From Mycoplana azooxidifex (lineage in GTDB: Bacteria > Pseudomonadota > Alphaproteobacteria > Rhizobiales > Rhizobiaceae), in contig NZ_JACIEE010000014.1 of NCBI RefSeq assembly GCF_014196765.1, positions 1-64,000 on the forward strand: a DNA stretch of 64,000 nucleotides, written 5' to 3'. Positions 42,608-51,409 of the stretch are shown here, in pieces. A program made the translations under genes and the position numbers. The number at the start of each line of letters is the position of its first letter. Positions within the stretch are counted from its first letter, which is position 1. The notes below the pieces were generated by a model, which saw only the letters and a program-made list of their open reading frames with translations, searched no databases and was not told the origin of the DNA.

Positions 42608-45135
42608 CGGCAAACCTCCGATCGGTTTGATGACGATTTCGGGGTTGTCGAGAACGCCAGTTCCATCACCGCCTCTTCGCTCGTTCCGCGCGGCATTTCG
42701 CCGACGCTACGCCCGCCGCTGACCACGACGACGCGATCGGACACGCCCAGCAGTTCCGGTAGTTCGCTCGACACCAGCAGGATGGCAGCACCTTCGGACT
42801 TGAGCTTGCCGATGACCGAATGGATTTCCGACTTCGCGCCAACGTCGACGCCGCTGGTCGGCTCGTCGAGGAGAATGATGGACGGATTTACGGCGAGCCA
42901 CTTTCCGATAACCACCTTCTGTTGGTTTCCGCCCGAAAGGGTGCCTGCGGGCTTCCCGGGATCGGGGGGACGAATATCGAGCTGACGGATCAATGCCGCC
43001 GCGTTGCGTCGAAGTGTGGCAAGGGAAACGAGCCCGAACTTGCTGCCACGACGCATCCATACCAAAGCGAGGTTATCCCTCACATTCATTCCGCCAACCA
43101 GCCCTTCGAGCCTGCGGTCTTCCGGTACGAATGCCACGCCTTTGCTCGACGCGAAGCCCTGCGCACCGGTCGACATCCGGTCTCCGTGTAGGCGGATCTC
43201 ACCACTCGCATATGGGTCTAGCCCGGCAATGCATCGAAGGATGTCGGTGCGGCCGCTCCCCATCAATCCCGCCAGGCCGACCACCTCGCCCCGCCGAACG
43301 GAAAACGACACGTCGGCAACCAACCCGGATGTACGCAGACCTTTGACTTCGATTGCGACAGGTCCGAGAGGCGCCTCGACCCATGGAAACACGTTCTCCA
43401 GCGAACGTCCGACCATCATGTGGACGAGAGCGCGGTCATCGGCTTCCTGCATGGGGACGTCGCCGACCATCCGCCCATCTCTTAGGACAATGGCTCGTCC
43501 GGCAAGTTCGCGCACCTCTTCCATCTTATGCGAAATGTAGAGGACGCAGCGCCCTTCGCCGGCCAGTTTGCGAACGATCGTGTACAATCGGTCGCGCTCC
43601 CGGTTGCTGAGCGCGCTGGTGGGTTCATCCATGACGATAAGCCGGGCGGAAGACAGCAAAGCCTTGGCGACTTCAAGCATCTGGCGTTCGCCGACCGTCA
43701 ACAACCTTACCGGCACGTCCACGTCGCGGGTGAGGCCGACCTCCGACAGTGCGGCTTTGGCTTTCGAGCGCATGCTAGACCGCTTCAACAGCCCGAAGCT
43801 CTGCGGTTCGTTGCCAAGACTGAGACTTTCGGCGATCGTCAGGTCAGGAACCAGACTGAAATGCTGGTGGATCACCGCGATGTCGGCGCCATCCTCGGCA
43901 AATGCCTCTTTCGGAAGCGCACCGAATTGTACCCGTCCGCCATCCGGAACGTATACGCCCGATATGCACTTCACGAGCGTCGATTTTCCGGCACCGTTTT
44001 CGCCGAGCAACGCAACGACCTCTCCACCCCGGAGGCGGAAGGAAACGTCGTTCAAGACTTTTATACCGGAGAATTGCTTGGTGAGGCCGGCCACGTCCAA
44101 GAGGCACGTCTCGTCGCCGCGTGACGTGAGCGAAACAGCACCCGGAGAGGCTGTCCTGACGAGCGCCGACCACGAAAGATCCCCCCGCAAAAGCACGGCG
44201 ACAAGGATCAGGCCACCGGAGACCATGTAGACGATCTGCTGGGAGAACTGGAGAAATGCAAGCCCTGCGGTTATCGTGCCGACAGCGATGGCTCCGAGGA
44301 GCGTTCCAAACGGAGAGCCTTTCCCGCCTGAGAGACTTGCTCCTCCGACAACGGCGGCGGTGATGGCCGCGAATTCGAGTCCGTTTCCGGCCAGCGGTTG
44401 TGCCGACCCCAAACGGCCGATCGCGATCACGGTTGCCGTGCCCGCGGACATTCCCGCCAAAACGTAGGTCAGTGACCGAATGCCGACAACGGAGATGAGG
44501 GAAGCGCGAGCGGCAACCGGATTTCCTCCGACAGCGAAAAACGAACGTCCATGGGAGGTATAGCGCAAGAAGCAGAGCCATACGCCGCACAGTGCCACCG
44601 CCAACAGGAAGCCCGCGGGTACTCCGGCGAGACTTCCCTGCCCCAGCCACAGCATGAACGGATCCGATACCGGAATGCTGGCCGCACCGGAGAGACTGAG
44701 CGCGGCGCCCTTCGTCAATGCCATCGTGCCCAGCGTTGCGATGAACGGGCTGATACCAAGGCCGGCCACAAGCAGGGCATTCAGCCCGCCGAAAGCCGCC
44801 CCGCTGCCGATGGCAGCGAGGATCGCCAGGACACCCGAACCTGTTGCCTGCAGCACGATTGCTGCGATGATCCCCGTCGCAGCCATGGTCCCGCCAACCG
44901 AGATGTCGATACCCCGCGCAACGATGACGCCGGTCATCCCTAGCGCCACGATCGCGACGATCGAACTCTGCTGACCTATGCTCAGAAGGTTCGATACGCT
45001 GAAGAAGGTCGGGCGTGCGAAGGAAAAACAGGCCACGGCGACGGCGATCAGCATGACGAGCAAAAGCTCGTCACGCATCTCTTCCAAGATGGCCGCCCTG
45101 AGACGGCCAGGTTGTCCGGACACGATAGGGGTCAC
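42604..45135 (-). CDS. Fused ABC permease and double ATPase (sugar type)
   Basis: At 843 aa this joins two proteins that are normally separate. Residues 1 to about 330 are an RbsC-type permease (VARGIDISVGGTMAATG, SPFIATLGTMALTKG, AAVVGGASLSGGKGSPFGT). From about 345 on it is an RbsA-type ATPase with two nucleotide-binding domains. The first has Walker A GENGAGKST and Walker B RLIVMDEPTSAL. The second has the usual degenerate P-loop GLMGSGRTD, signature LSGGNQQKV and Walker B IILLDEPTSGVD. No stop or frameshift separates the halves. It follows the binding-protein gene by 15 bp. Confidence 0.93.
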   Translation of the reverse strand: MTPIVSGQPGRLRAAILEEMRDELLLVMLIAVAVACFSFARPTFFSVSNLLSIGQQSSIVAIVALGMTGVIVARGIDISVGGTMAATGIIAAIVLQATGSGVLAILAAIGSGAAFGGLNALLVAGLGISPFIATLGTMALTKGAALSLSGAASIPVSDPFMLWLGQGSLAGVPAGFLLAVALCGVWLCFLRYTSHGRSFFAVGGNPVAARASLISVVGIRSLTYVLAGMSAGTATVIAIGRLGSAQPLAGNGLEFAAITAAVVGGASLSGGKGSPFGTLLGAIAVGTITAGLAFLQFSQQIVYMVSGGLILVAVLLRGDLSWSALVRTASPGAVSLTSRGDETCLLDVAGLTKQFSGIKVLNDVSFRLRGGEVVALLGENGAGKSTLVKCISGVYVPDGGRVQFGALPKEAFAEDGADIAVIHQHFSLVPDLTIAESLSLGNEPQSFGLLKRSSMRSKAKAALSEVGLTRDVDVPVRLLTVGERQMLEVAKALLSSARLIVMDEPTSALSNRERDRLYTIVRKLAGEGRCVLYISHKMEEVRELAGRAIVLRDGRMVGDVPMQEADDRALVHMMVGRSLENVFPWVEAPLGPVAIEVKGLRTSGLVADVSFSVRRGEVVGLAGLMGSGRTDILRCIAGLDPYASGEIRLHGDRMSTGAQGFASSKGVAFVPEDRRLEGLVGGMNVRDNLALVWMRRGSKFGLVSLATLRRNAAALIRQLDIRPPDPGKPAGTLSGGNQQKVVIGKWLAVNPSIILLDEPTSGVDVGAKSEIHSVIGKLKSEGAAILLVSSELPELLGVSDRVVVVSGGRSVGEMPRGTSEEAVMELAFSTTPKSSSNRSEVCR

Positions 45136-45150
45136 CGCCGCTCTCCCGGC

Positions 45151-46176
45151 TTACTGACCGACGCTCATTTCGGACGCGGCTTTCGACGGCCCGAACTCGT
45201 TCGAATAGTCTTGCGCCAGCTCCTGGGCCTTTTCAGGCGTGACATACTCGATCTTGTCGCCCGACGCATTGACGGTCTGCGCGATCGCGTCGGTCATAAT
45301 GAGATAGGTCGGCATATAGAGATCGTTCGGCAGCTTTTCGCCCTTCGCAAGCCTGGCGGCAACGGCGATGTTCCAGTAGCCGACGCGATATGCGCCCGTC
45401 AGAACGTCGATGACCATCGACCCATCTCCGAAGAGACCTTCCATTTCGGCGTCGCCGTCAAAACCCGCGTACTTGAGCGAGCGCCCTGCGGACTGGGCGA
45501 TGGAGGAAGCCCCGAGGAGCTGCGTGTCGGACATGCTCCAGATACCTTTGAGATCCGGATAGGTGGACACCCAGGTCTGCGCGACGTCCGCGCCCTTGGA
45601 CGGGTCCCAGCCCGCCGGCTGGATGGCCACGATCTTCACATTCGGGAATTCCTTGGCGATGGTTTCCGTGAAACCTCTTTCGCGGGTGTCCGAGACGTAG
45701 TTGCCCCGGGCGCCAATCAAAGCGGCGACCTCGCCCTCTCCGCCGATCGAGCGTGCCAGCGCCCGCGCCGTCTGAGCGGCATCGGACTCGTCCGGATAAA
45801 GCGTCGAGTAGTTTCCGCCCGCCTCGACCTTGTTGCCCATGGTAATGACGCTTATGCCCGCTTCTTGCGCCTTTTTAAGCACCGGGATAAGAGCGTTCTT
45901 GTCGAGGGGGTCGACAAGGATTGCGCTTGCCTTCTGGCTGATCAGGTTTTCGATGAGCGAAACCTGCTTTTCGAGGCTTCCCTCCGCGCTCTGCCACGAA
46001 GTCGTGATTCCATAATCTTTTGCCGCCACATCGCCCGCTTCCTTCATACGGACGAAGAATGAGCTTTGCAGGTCGATTGCTACAATTCCGATGACATGTT
46101 CCTGCGCCTGTGCCGTTGTTGCCAAGAAGCCGGCCACCGCCAAGGTGACACCACGCATTGCCTGGAAAAATTTCAT
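45151..46176 (-). CDS. ABC transporter substrate-binding protein (sugar/aldose type)
   Basis: ATG 46176, with AGAGGGA about 6 bp upstream, gives 341 aa. A signal peptide ends at TTAQAQ. The periplasmic-binding-protein-1 family signatures are IGIVAIDLQSSFFVRMKEAGDVAAKDYGI, NLISQKASAILVDPLDKNALIPVLKKAQEAGISVITM and VIDVLTGAYRVGYWNIAVAARLAKG. It is the first gene of the eight-gene operon. The ligand is not predictable; the enzymes downstream argue against a simple pentose. Confidence 0.92.
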   Translation of the reverse strand: MKFFQAMRGVTLAVAGFLATTAQAQEHVIGIVAIDLQSSFFVRMKEAGDVAAKDYGITTSWQSAEGSLEKQVSLIENLISQKASAILVDPLDKNALIPVLKKAQEAGISVITMGNKVEAGGNYSTLYPDESDAAQTARALARSIGGEGEVAALIGARGNYVSDTRERGFTETIAKEFPNVKIVAIQPAGWDPSKGADVAQTWVSTYPDLKGIWSMSDTQLLGASSIAQSAGRSLKYAGFDGDAEMEGLFGDGSMVIDVLTGAYRVGYWNIAVAARLAKGEKLPNDLYMPTYLIMTDAIAQTVNASGDKIEYVTPEKAQELAQDYSNEFGPSKAASEMSVGQ

Positions 46177-46265
46177 GACCAATCCCTCTGGTTCGGAGCG
46201 GCTCCTATGTTTTTATCCACCGTCGCCGCCTTCGATGGAATTTTCAAAAGAGCACCACATTAAGC

Positions 46266-46295
46266 TTCATATGTAAAGCGCAATTCGTATATGAA
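46266..46295. promoter_or_regulatory. Candidate IclR operator (TTCATAT...ATATGAA)
   Basis: TTCATATG at 46266-46273 and CGTATATGAA at 46286-46295 form an imperfect inverted repeat in an AT-rich stretch. It lies between the divergent binding-protein gene and the IclR-type regulator, about 31 bp before the regulator start. The position and symmetry suit autoregulation and control of the operon. Confidence 0.5.
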
Positions 46296-46326
46296 ACTAA
46301 AGCTGTGATTGGATAAGGAACTCGTC

Positions 46327-47097
46327 ATGACCGATATTGAGAGTGACAAAACGTACTCGGCCCCAGCTTTGGAAAAGGGGCTGGATATCCTGGAAGACCT
46401 CGCAGAGATGTCGGGGCCGATCTCCCTCCGCGACCTAGCGGATCGTCTTGGCCGCAGCAAAAACGAGATATTCCGCATGATCCACGTTTTGATTTCGCGT
46501 GGATACATAGAGCGGGACGGCGACACCGATGAGCTTGCGCTCACGAACAAGCTGTTTGGGCTTGGGCTCAGAACCCCTCAGTCCAGGTCGCTGATGGCCG
46601 TAGCCATGCCTGAAATGGAGAAGCTAGCAGCCGAGGTCCGGCAGACCGCCCACATCGTCACTATATACAAAGGAAGGACGGTGACCCTTGGCCACAGTTC
46701 ATCCAACCCGGAAATCACCTTCAATCTCAATACTGGATACGGTCGGCTTGCCTCCGATGCGACAACCGGACGGGTGATCATGGCGTTCCAGCCCGAACGT
46801 CGTCTTCGTCAAATTCTAGTTGACTGCGACAAGGAAAGAGGCCAGCTAATCGAACGCGAGCATCTCGAGCGGGCACTCGATGCCATACGCACCGACGGCC
46901 ACCTTCTTAGAAAAAGCACGGACTGGATAGGCATCACAGACGTCTGCTGCCCGATCCTTGATCAGAACGGAAACGCTTTAGCTTCCATCATCGTAACAGT
47001 CATCGACCATGTCACGGAGCCGCAGGATCACAGTGCCATACTGGCTTTGATGAAGCATACATGCAGACAGATACACAAAACCCTGTTTAGATCGTAA
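46327..47097 (+). CDS. IclR-family transcriptional regulator
   Basis: ATG 46327 gives 256 aa. The N-terminal winged helix reads APALEKGLDILEDLAEMSGPISLRDLADRLGRSKNEIFRMIHVLISRGYIER. The C-terminal effector domain has MEKLAAEVRQTAHIVTIYKGRTVTLGHS, ASDATTGRVIMAF and WIGITDVCCPILDQNGNALASIIVT. It is divergent from the ABC/M20/GMC/aldolase operon and almost certainly controls it; the effector is probably the substrate or an intermediate. Confidence 0.93.
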   Translation: MTDIESDKTYSAPALEKGLDILEDLAEMSGPISLRDLADRLGRSKNEIFRMIHVLISRGYIERDGDTDELALTNKLFGLGLRTPQSRSLMAVAMPEMEKLAAEVRQTAHIVTIYKGRTVTLGHSSSNPEITFNLNTGYGRLASDATTGRVIMAFQPERRLRQILVDCDKERGQLIEREHLERALDAIRTDGHLLRKSTDWIGITDVCCPILDQNGNALASIIVTVIDHVTEPQDHSAILALMKHTCRQIHKTLFRS

Positions 47098-48118
47098 GAC
47101 TTGGTCGAGACACGTCTAAAACGGCAGAAAGTCGCAGCGAAGCTCCCGGCCAACTGCCCTCGGAAACTAGCAACGTGCATTTTTCTGTGATGTCGCCCAA
47201 CGATGATGTTTGCAGGTTCGTCGTCGGTATCGCGGACCGCCCGGCCGCTGGCACGGACCCAGCGATAGCCACGCTGTCCGATGCCCTGCGGAGTCGGATG
47301 CCCGAACTGCTAGCGGATTGAACGCAGCGCGTTCACCAGCTCCGTACGCTAGCGCATAAGTCGCTCTCTTTCGCGGAACAGAAGCGCTTGCGCTTGCTGT
47401 TCCTCTGCCTTCAGGCTGATGCAGCACATCGCAGGTCGCTATGCGGCGAAAACGATCGCTTCGGCATCCGCAGCATCGTTCTTTTGGTGCTTCACAAGGG
47501 CCAAACATACTGCGGTGCGAGCAGCTTTATCTCACATGTCTGGCAATCTCCCGAGCCCAATAGTGCGCGCTTCCGCAGGCTTCCATCACCACGGTCGCCA
47601 CAAGATGGTCCGCCATGAACTTGGGGGTTGTAGACCAGATATCTTCTTGCGGAGCCTCGGCTCCCCGGTCATTGATGCTCCAGTTTTCGGCGCGAGGGCA
47701 GTTTCGAAACTCCCGGAAAGCCGTCTTTATTTATCGTGCTCTAATAAGAATGCAGAAGCCGGGTCGGCGAGAAATCGCCATGCTCGGTCGTTGCGTTAAG
47801 CGGCTTGGCATCTTCCTTCAATGGGGGGCGGATCACTTGCCAGTCTTCGCACCCCGCCTGAGACCCGAACCACGGGCCGAATATCCCGAAGGACAGGAAC
47901 AGCAAAGACGGGGGGCAAGTTGCTGGATGATCCATCCCTTCATCTGCCCGGCCGGAGGGAAATGCGTCGGCTGCTTCGGACCGTTAGCGGTTAAGTCTGT
48001 TCGGCCCGCGTGCTGAGCTCTGGTCTGGGCGGAAACCCCGGACAATTCGATTTTCGCGGTCTGGTTACCAAGACGAGAAGCGAGCGCCGACTTGCCGTGC
48101 GCCACCGCCAGGCTGGCG
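47098..48118. other. Gap between catabolic operons, holding an IS110 remnant
   Basis: About 1 kb separates the IclR gene from the M20 peptidase gene end. The IS110-type remnant at 47270-47625 is the only part I can identify. In 47626-48118 there are only short overlapping open frames without family signatures. Confidence 0.55.
47270..47625 (-). pseudogene. IS110-family transposase remnant
   Basis: Across stops and frame changes the minus strand reads VATVVMEACGSAHYWAREIARHV, then VKHQKNDAADAEAIVFAA, a stop, LKAEEQQAQALLFRERERLMR, another stop, and RTELVNALRSI. These are consecutive conserved pieces of the IS110 transposase, including the DAADAEAI acidic motif of the RuvC-like domain. At least three in-frame stops and one frameshift show long decay. 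Neither end of the element is recognisable. Confidence 0.8.
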
Positions 48119-49384
48119 TCAGGAAGACCAATTGGCGGCGTGGAGAAGCAGGGTCGCCGTCAGGGCTTCCAGCGATTCGAGCTCGACGAATTCGTCCGGA
48201 CCATGAGCATTGCCGCCCTGGGGGCCGAGATGGACACTGGGTGTCGAGGTCCACTTGTTGAACAGATAGCCGTCTCCTCCGAACGTGGCGCCCGCCGCGC
48301 GTTGCCTTTCACCAGTCACCGCCTCCAACGCTTCAAGCAACGCAACGACGCCAGCATTTTCTGAGGACGTGTCGGCACCAGAAAGATAACGGCTCGTCGG
48401 TTCGAGACGCAGCGGCGCGGTTGCATTCGACAGCACCGGTGCGAGCGCGGCCCGCAATTCTCCATGGAGCTCAGCTTCGGTCATGCCCGGCAGGGTCTGG
48501 ATAAAGAACTCGCCGCGCGCTTCCACCGGAATGCCGATGTTGCCGCCAGGGGTGTCACCGGCCATCAGCTTCGAGAATACGAGATCCCGGGGGTGCCGCT
48601 CGGTTGCGAACAATCCCGGATGCGGCCGCGTGTTGATGTCTGCCTCATACCGCCCGAGAAGGACGATCGCTTCACTCAGTGTCGAAATCGGGTTGCGAAT
48701 AGTCTCGCCGCCATAGGCAACACCGCCCGTCCCTTCGGCGATCAGCTCGAAGACCTGCCCGCCGCGCGTTTGCGGGCAGATCTTAAGGTTCGTCGGCTCC
48801 GGTATGATCGCGAGCGCGCCGACATGGCCCTTCAATATGGCGGCCAGCGTTCCGTTCGCGCCGGCATTCTCCTCGTCGACGACGCTTTGCAGGAGAATGT
48901 CACCGCCAGTCTCGATCCCCTTCTCGGCGATGATCTTGATCACCATGGCGCATGCGGCAAGGCCGGCCTTCATGTCATAGCTGCCCCGGCCGAAAAGCTT
49001 TCCGTCCCGCACCGTGCCGGAGAAGGGATCGCCGCTCTGCCAGGGAAGCGGCGCGCGAGTGACCGTATCCATGTGACCGTTGAAGACCAGGGAACGACCG
49101 CCCGGCGACGTGGCCCGCCGCGTCACGACGAGATTTGGCCGGTCGGTATAGTTTCGCCCTTGCCACCAGTCGGGGTGGTCGGTAATCCCGGGAACCTGGT
49201 CGGGCCGGAACGTGTCGATCTCCACGGCGCAGCCCGCGAAGAAATCCGCAAGAACCTTCTGCCCCCTCGCTTCATCGCCATGCGGGATGCGGTTTTCCGT
49301 CGGCGCCCTCACTAGATCGACGGTGAGACCGACGAGCGTGTCCCATTCGGATTTGACGAGTTCTCTGGCTTGTTTCGCGTCCAT
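48119..49384 (-). CDS. M20-family metallopeptidase/deacylase
   Basis: ATG 49384 gives 421 aa. Metal-binding and catalytic segments are VFNGHMDTVTRAPLPW, FGRGSYDMKAGLAACAMV, LQSVVDEENAGANGTLAA and, near the end, FGGDGYLFNKWTSTPSVHLGPQGGNAHGPDEFVELESL. It is of the ArgE/DapE/CPG2 type. The gene follows the binding-protein gene of the second sugar-type ABC operon by 49 bp, so it probably cleaves an amide in the imported substrate or its product. Confidence 0.88.
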   Translation of the reverse strand: MDAKQARELVKSEWDTLVGLTVDLVRAPTENRIPHGDEARGQKVLADFFAGCAVEIDTFRPDQVPGITDHPDWWQGRNYTDRPNLVVTRRATSPGGRSLVFNGHMDTVTRAPLPWQSGDPFSGTVRDGKLFGRGSYDMKAGLAACAMVIKIIAEKGIETGGDILLQSVVDEENAGANGTLAAILKGHVGALAIIPEPTNLKICPQTRGGQVFELIAEGTGGVAYGGETIRNPISTLSEAIVLLGRYEADINTRPHPGLFATERHPRDLVFSKLMAGDTPGGNIGIPVEARGEFFIQTLPGMTEAELHGELRAALAPVLSNATAPLRLEPTSRYLSGADTSSENAGVVALLEALEAVTGERQRAAGATFGGDGYLFNKWTSTPSVHLGPQGGNAHGPDEFVELESLEALTATLLLHAANWSS

Positions 49385-49433
49385 GACGGTCCTCGTGGGG
49401 GATGGCGGGCAGAGTGACCGCCCGCACTGGTTG

Positions 49434-50405
49434 TTACTTTCCGTACAGGCTTTCCCAATAACGCTGCTCGGGTGCCGTGCCATGCAGAACGGAATCTGCC
49501 TGTTCCGCGTTCTCCTTGGTGATCGGCGTGCTCTTTTCCGGGATCACGGCCGGGACAGCGACGCCGGCAAGATGCTTGAGAGCTGTCTCCACAGCAATGA
49601 AGCCCTGGAGGTATCCGGGCGTCGCAATGGTCGCAGCCATGCTGCCCGCCTTCACCGCCTCGATTGCATCCGTGGTCCCGTCATTGCCGACGATACTCAC
49701 CTTGCCGGTCAGTCCGGCCTCTTCAACGGCACGGGCCGCACCGAGGGCCATTTCGTCATTTGCCGCATAGATCACCGCGATATCATTGGCCTGGAGAACA
49801 TTTTCCGTGACCTGAAGGGCTTTCGTGCGGTCGTAGTCGGCAGGCTGGGAGGCGACGATCTCGAACTTGTCGCCGTTTTTGCCGGCCAGCAGACCCTTCT
49901 TGAAGCCTTCCGACTTCTGCCGTGCGGTTTCCGTTCCCAGGATACCGATCAGTTCGAGCACGTTGCCGCCGTCGACACTGTCGGAGATCCACTTGCCGCC
50001 AAGTTCACCGGATTCGATATTGTCGAAGAAGACGGCCGTCTTGACGTCCGCCCCGGTGATCCGTTCGCCGGTCGTGAAGACCGGGATGCCCGCGGCGTTC
50101 GCCTCCTTGACGGCGGCGACGACGCCTCCGGTATCGACGGCCTGGATGATGATCGCATCGACCTTCTGGGCGATAAGGTCTTCCATCTGCTGGACTTGCT
50201 TGGCGACCTGGTTGTCGCCGCTAAGGTGAACCATGGTGCCGCCGAACTCGGCTGCCGCCTTGTCGGCTCCCTTGGACTGGTCGACGAAGAACGGATTGTT
50301 CAGCGTCGGATAGATGAAGCCGATCTTCTTGCCGTCCTCAGCAAGCGCCGTGGAGGCCAAAGCCGTGAAAAGGCCGAAAGCGAGTATCTTGAGACGTTTT
50401 GTCAT
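49434..50405 (-). CDS. ABC transporter substrate-binding protein (ribose type)
   Basis: ATG 50405 gives 323 aa with the signal peptide LKILAFGLFTALASTALAE. The fold signatures are IGFIYPTLNNPFFVDQSKGADKAAAEFGG, MEDLIAQKVDAIIIQAVDTGGVVAAVKEANAAGIPVF, YAANDEMALGAARAVEEAG and VGNDGTTDAIEAVKAGSMAATIATPG. These are typical of RbsB-like proteins. It is the fourth gene of the operon starting at the deaminase-like gene. Confidence 0.93.
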   Translation of the reverse strand: MTKRLKILAFGLFTALASTALAEDGKKIGFIYPTLNNPFFVDQSKGADKAAAEFGGTMVHLSGDNQVAKQVQQMEDLIAQKVDAIIIQAVDTGGVVAAVKEANAAGIPVFTTGERITGADVKTAVFFDNIESGELGGKWISDSVDGGNVLELIGILGTETARQKSEGFKKGLLAGKNGDKFEIVASQPADYDRTKALQVTENVLQANDIAVIYAANDEMALGAARAVEEAGLTGKVSIVGNDGTTDAIEAVKAGSMAATIATPGYLQGFIAVETALKHLAGVAVPAVIPEKSTPITKENAEQADSVLHGTAPEQRYWESLYGK

Positions 50406-50434
50406 TGTGTTCCCCTTTGTTGTTTGAAGTGACA

Positions 50435-51409
50435 TTACTTCCTGGTTGATGATCTGAGATACCGGTCAGCCAGGACTGCGATCGCCACGATGCAGCCGGT
50501 CGCGACCGCCTGGTAATAGGAATTGACGTTGAGGAGGTTGAGAGCGTTCGAGATAAGGTTCAAAAGCGCGGCACCGACGATGGTCGCCCAGATGCGCCCC
50601 TCTCCGCCGAGCAGGCTGGTGCCCCCGAGCACCACCGCGGTGATCGCAACGAGTTCCATCCCGTCGCCCGCCGTGGGCACGGCCGATCCGAGCCGTGAGG
50701 CAAGCACTACGCCGGCAAAGCCCGTTAGGACACCCGCAAGAAGGAAAACGTATATCTTGTAGCGGGTCACCGGAACGGCAGCGAGGATCGCCGCCTCCTC
50801 GTTGCCGCCGATGGCGTAGACATATCGGCCAAAGATCGTCGCCCGCATGACGAACCACAGCAGGGCGTAGACGCCGATTGCGAGCCAGATCGGCGCGGGA
50901 ATGCCGAACCAGCGTGCTTGGCCGAAAACGAGCGCGATCTCGGACGTGATCGCGATGGGGCTCGCGCCGGTGTAAAGCAACGTCAGGCCCTTGGCGACCG
51001 AAAGCGTGGCAAGCGTCACGACAAAAGAGGCGAGCCGGAAACGGGCGACCATCACCCCGTTGACGAGACCCGCAAGCGCACCGACGAAAAGCGCGCCTGC
51101 GAGCGCCACCGGCAGATCGTATCCACTCTGCAGAAGGCCGGCGAAGATAACTGCGCACAAGGCGAGCACCGCGCCGACCGACAGGTCGATGGCGCCGGTG
51201 AGGATGATGAGCGTCTGTCCCGCCGCGACCAGTGCGATGATACTCGTCTGTCGCGCAAGGTTCATGAGATTGACCTCAGTGAACATGCGCGGGGTGAAGA
51301 GGCTGAGAATGAGCGCGAGGATAACCAGAACGGCAATCTGGCCGTAGCTTCTCAGGAAGCGGAATACGGTCATGCGATTCGTCTGCGCGTTGGAAAGGGT
51401 CATGCTCAT
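50435..51409 (-). CDS. Ribose-type ABC transporter permease
   Basis: ATG 51409 shares a base with the TGA of the ATPase gene, which fixes the start; the product is 324 aa. Signatures are LTGAIDLSVGAVLALCAVI, LASFVVTLATLSVAKGLTLLYTG, YAIGGNEEAAILAAVPV and VLGGTSLLGGEGRIWATIVGA. It has the 8-10 membrane segments of RbsC-like permeases. There is one permease in this system, so it probably works as a homodimer. Confidence 0.93.
   Translation of the reverse strand: MSMTLSNAQTNRMTVFRFLRSYGQIAVLVILALILSLFTPRMFTEVNLMNLARQTSIIALVAAGQTLIILTGAIDLSVGAVLALCAVIFAGLLQSGYDLPVALAGALFVGALAGLVNGVMVARFRLASFVVTLATLSVAKGLTLLYTGASPIAITSEIALVFGQARWFGIPAPIWLAIGVYALLWFVMRATIFGRYVYAIGGNEEAAILAAVPVTRYKIYVFLLAGVLTGFAGVVLASRLGSAVPTAGDGMELVAITAVVLGGTSLLGGEGRIWATIVGAALLNLISNALNLLNVNSYYQAVATGCIVAIAVLADRYLRSSTRK

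Noticed and set aside
47615-48016. 133-codon plus-strand frame and its 64-codon antisense partner
   Set aside because: Neither has a recognisable family or a good start; too weak to report as a gene.
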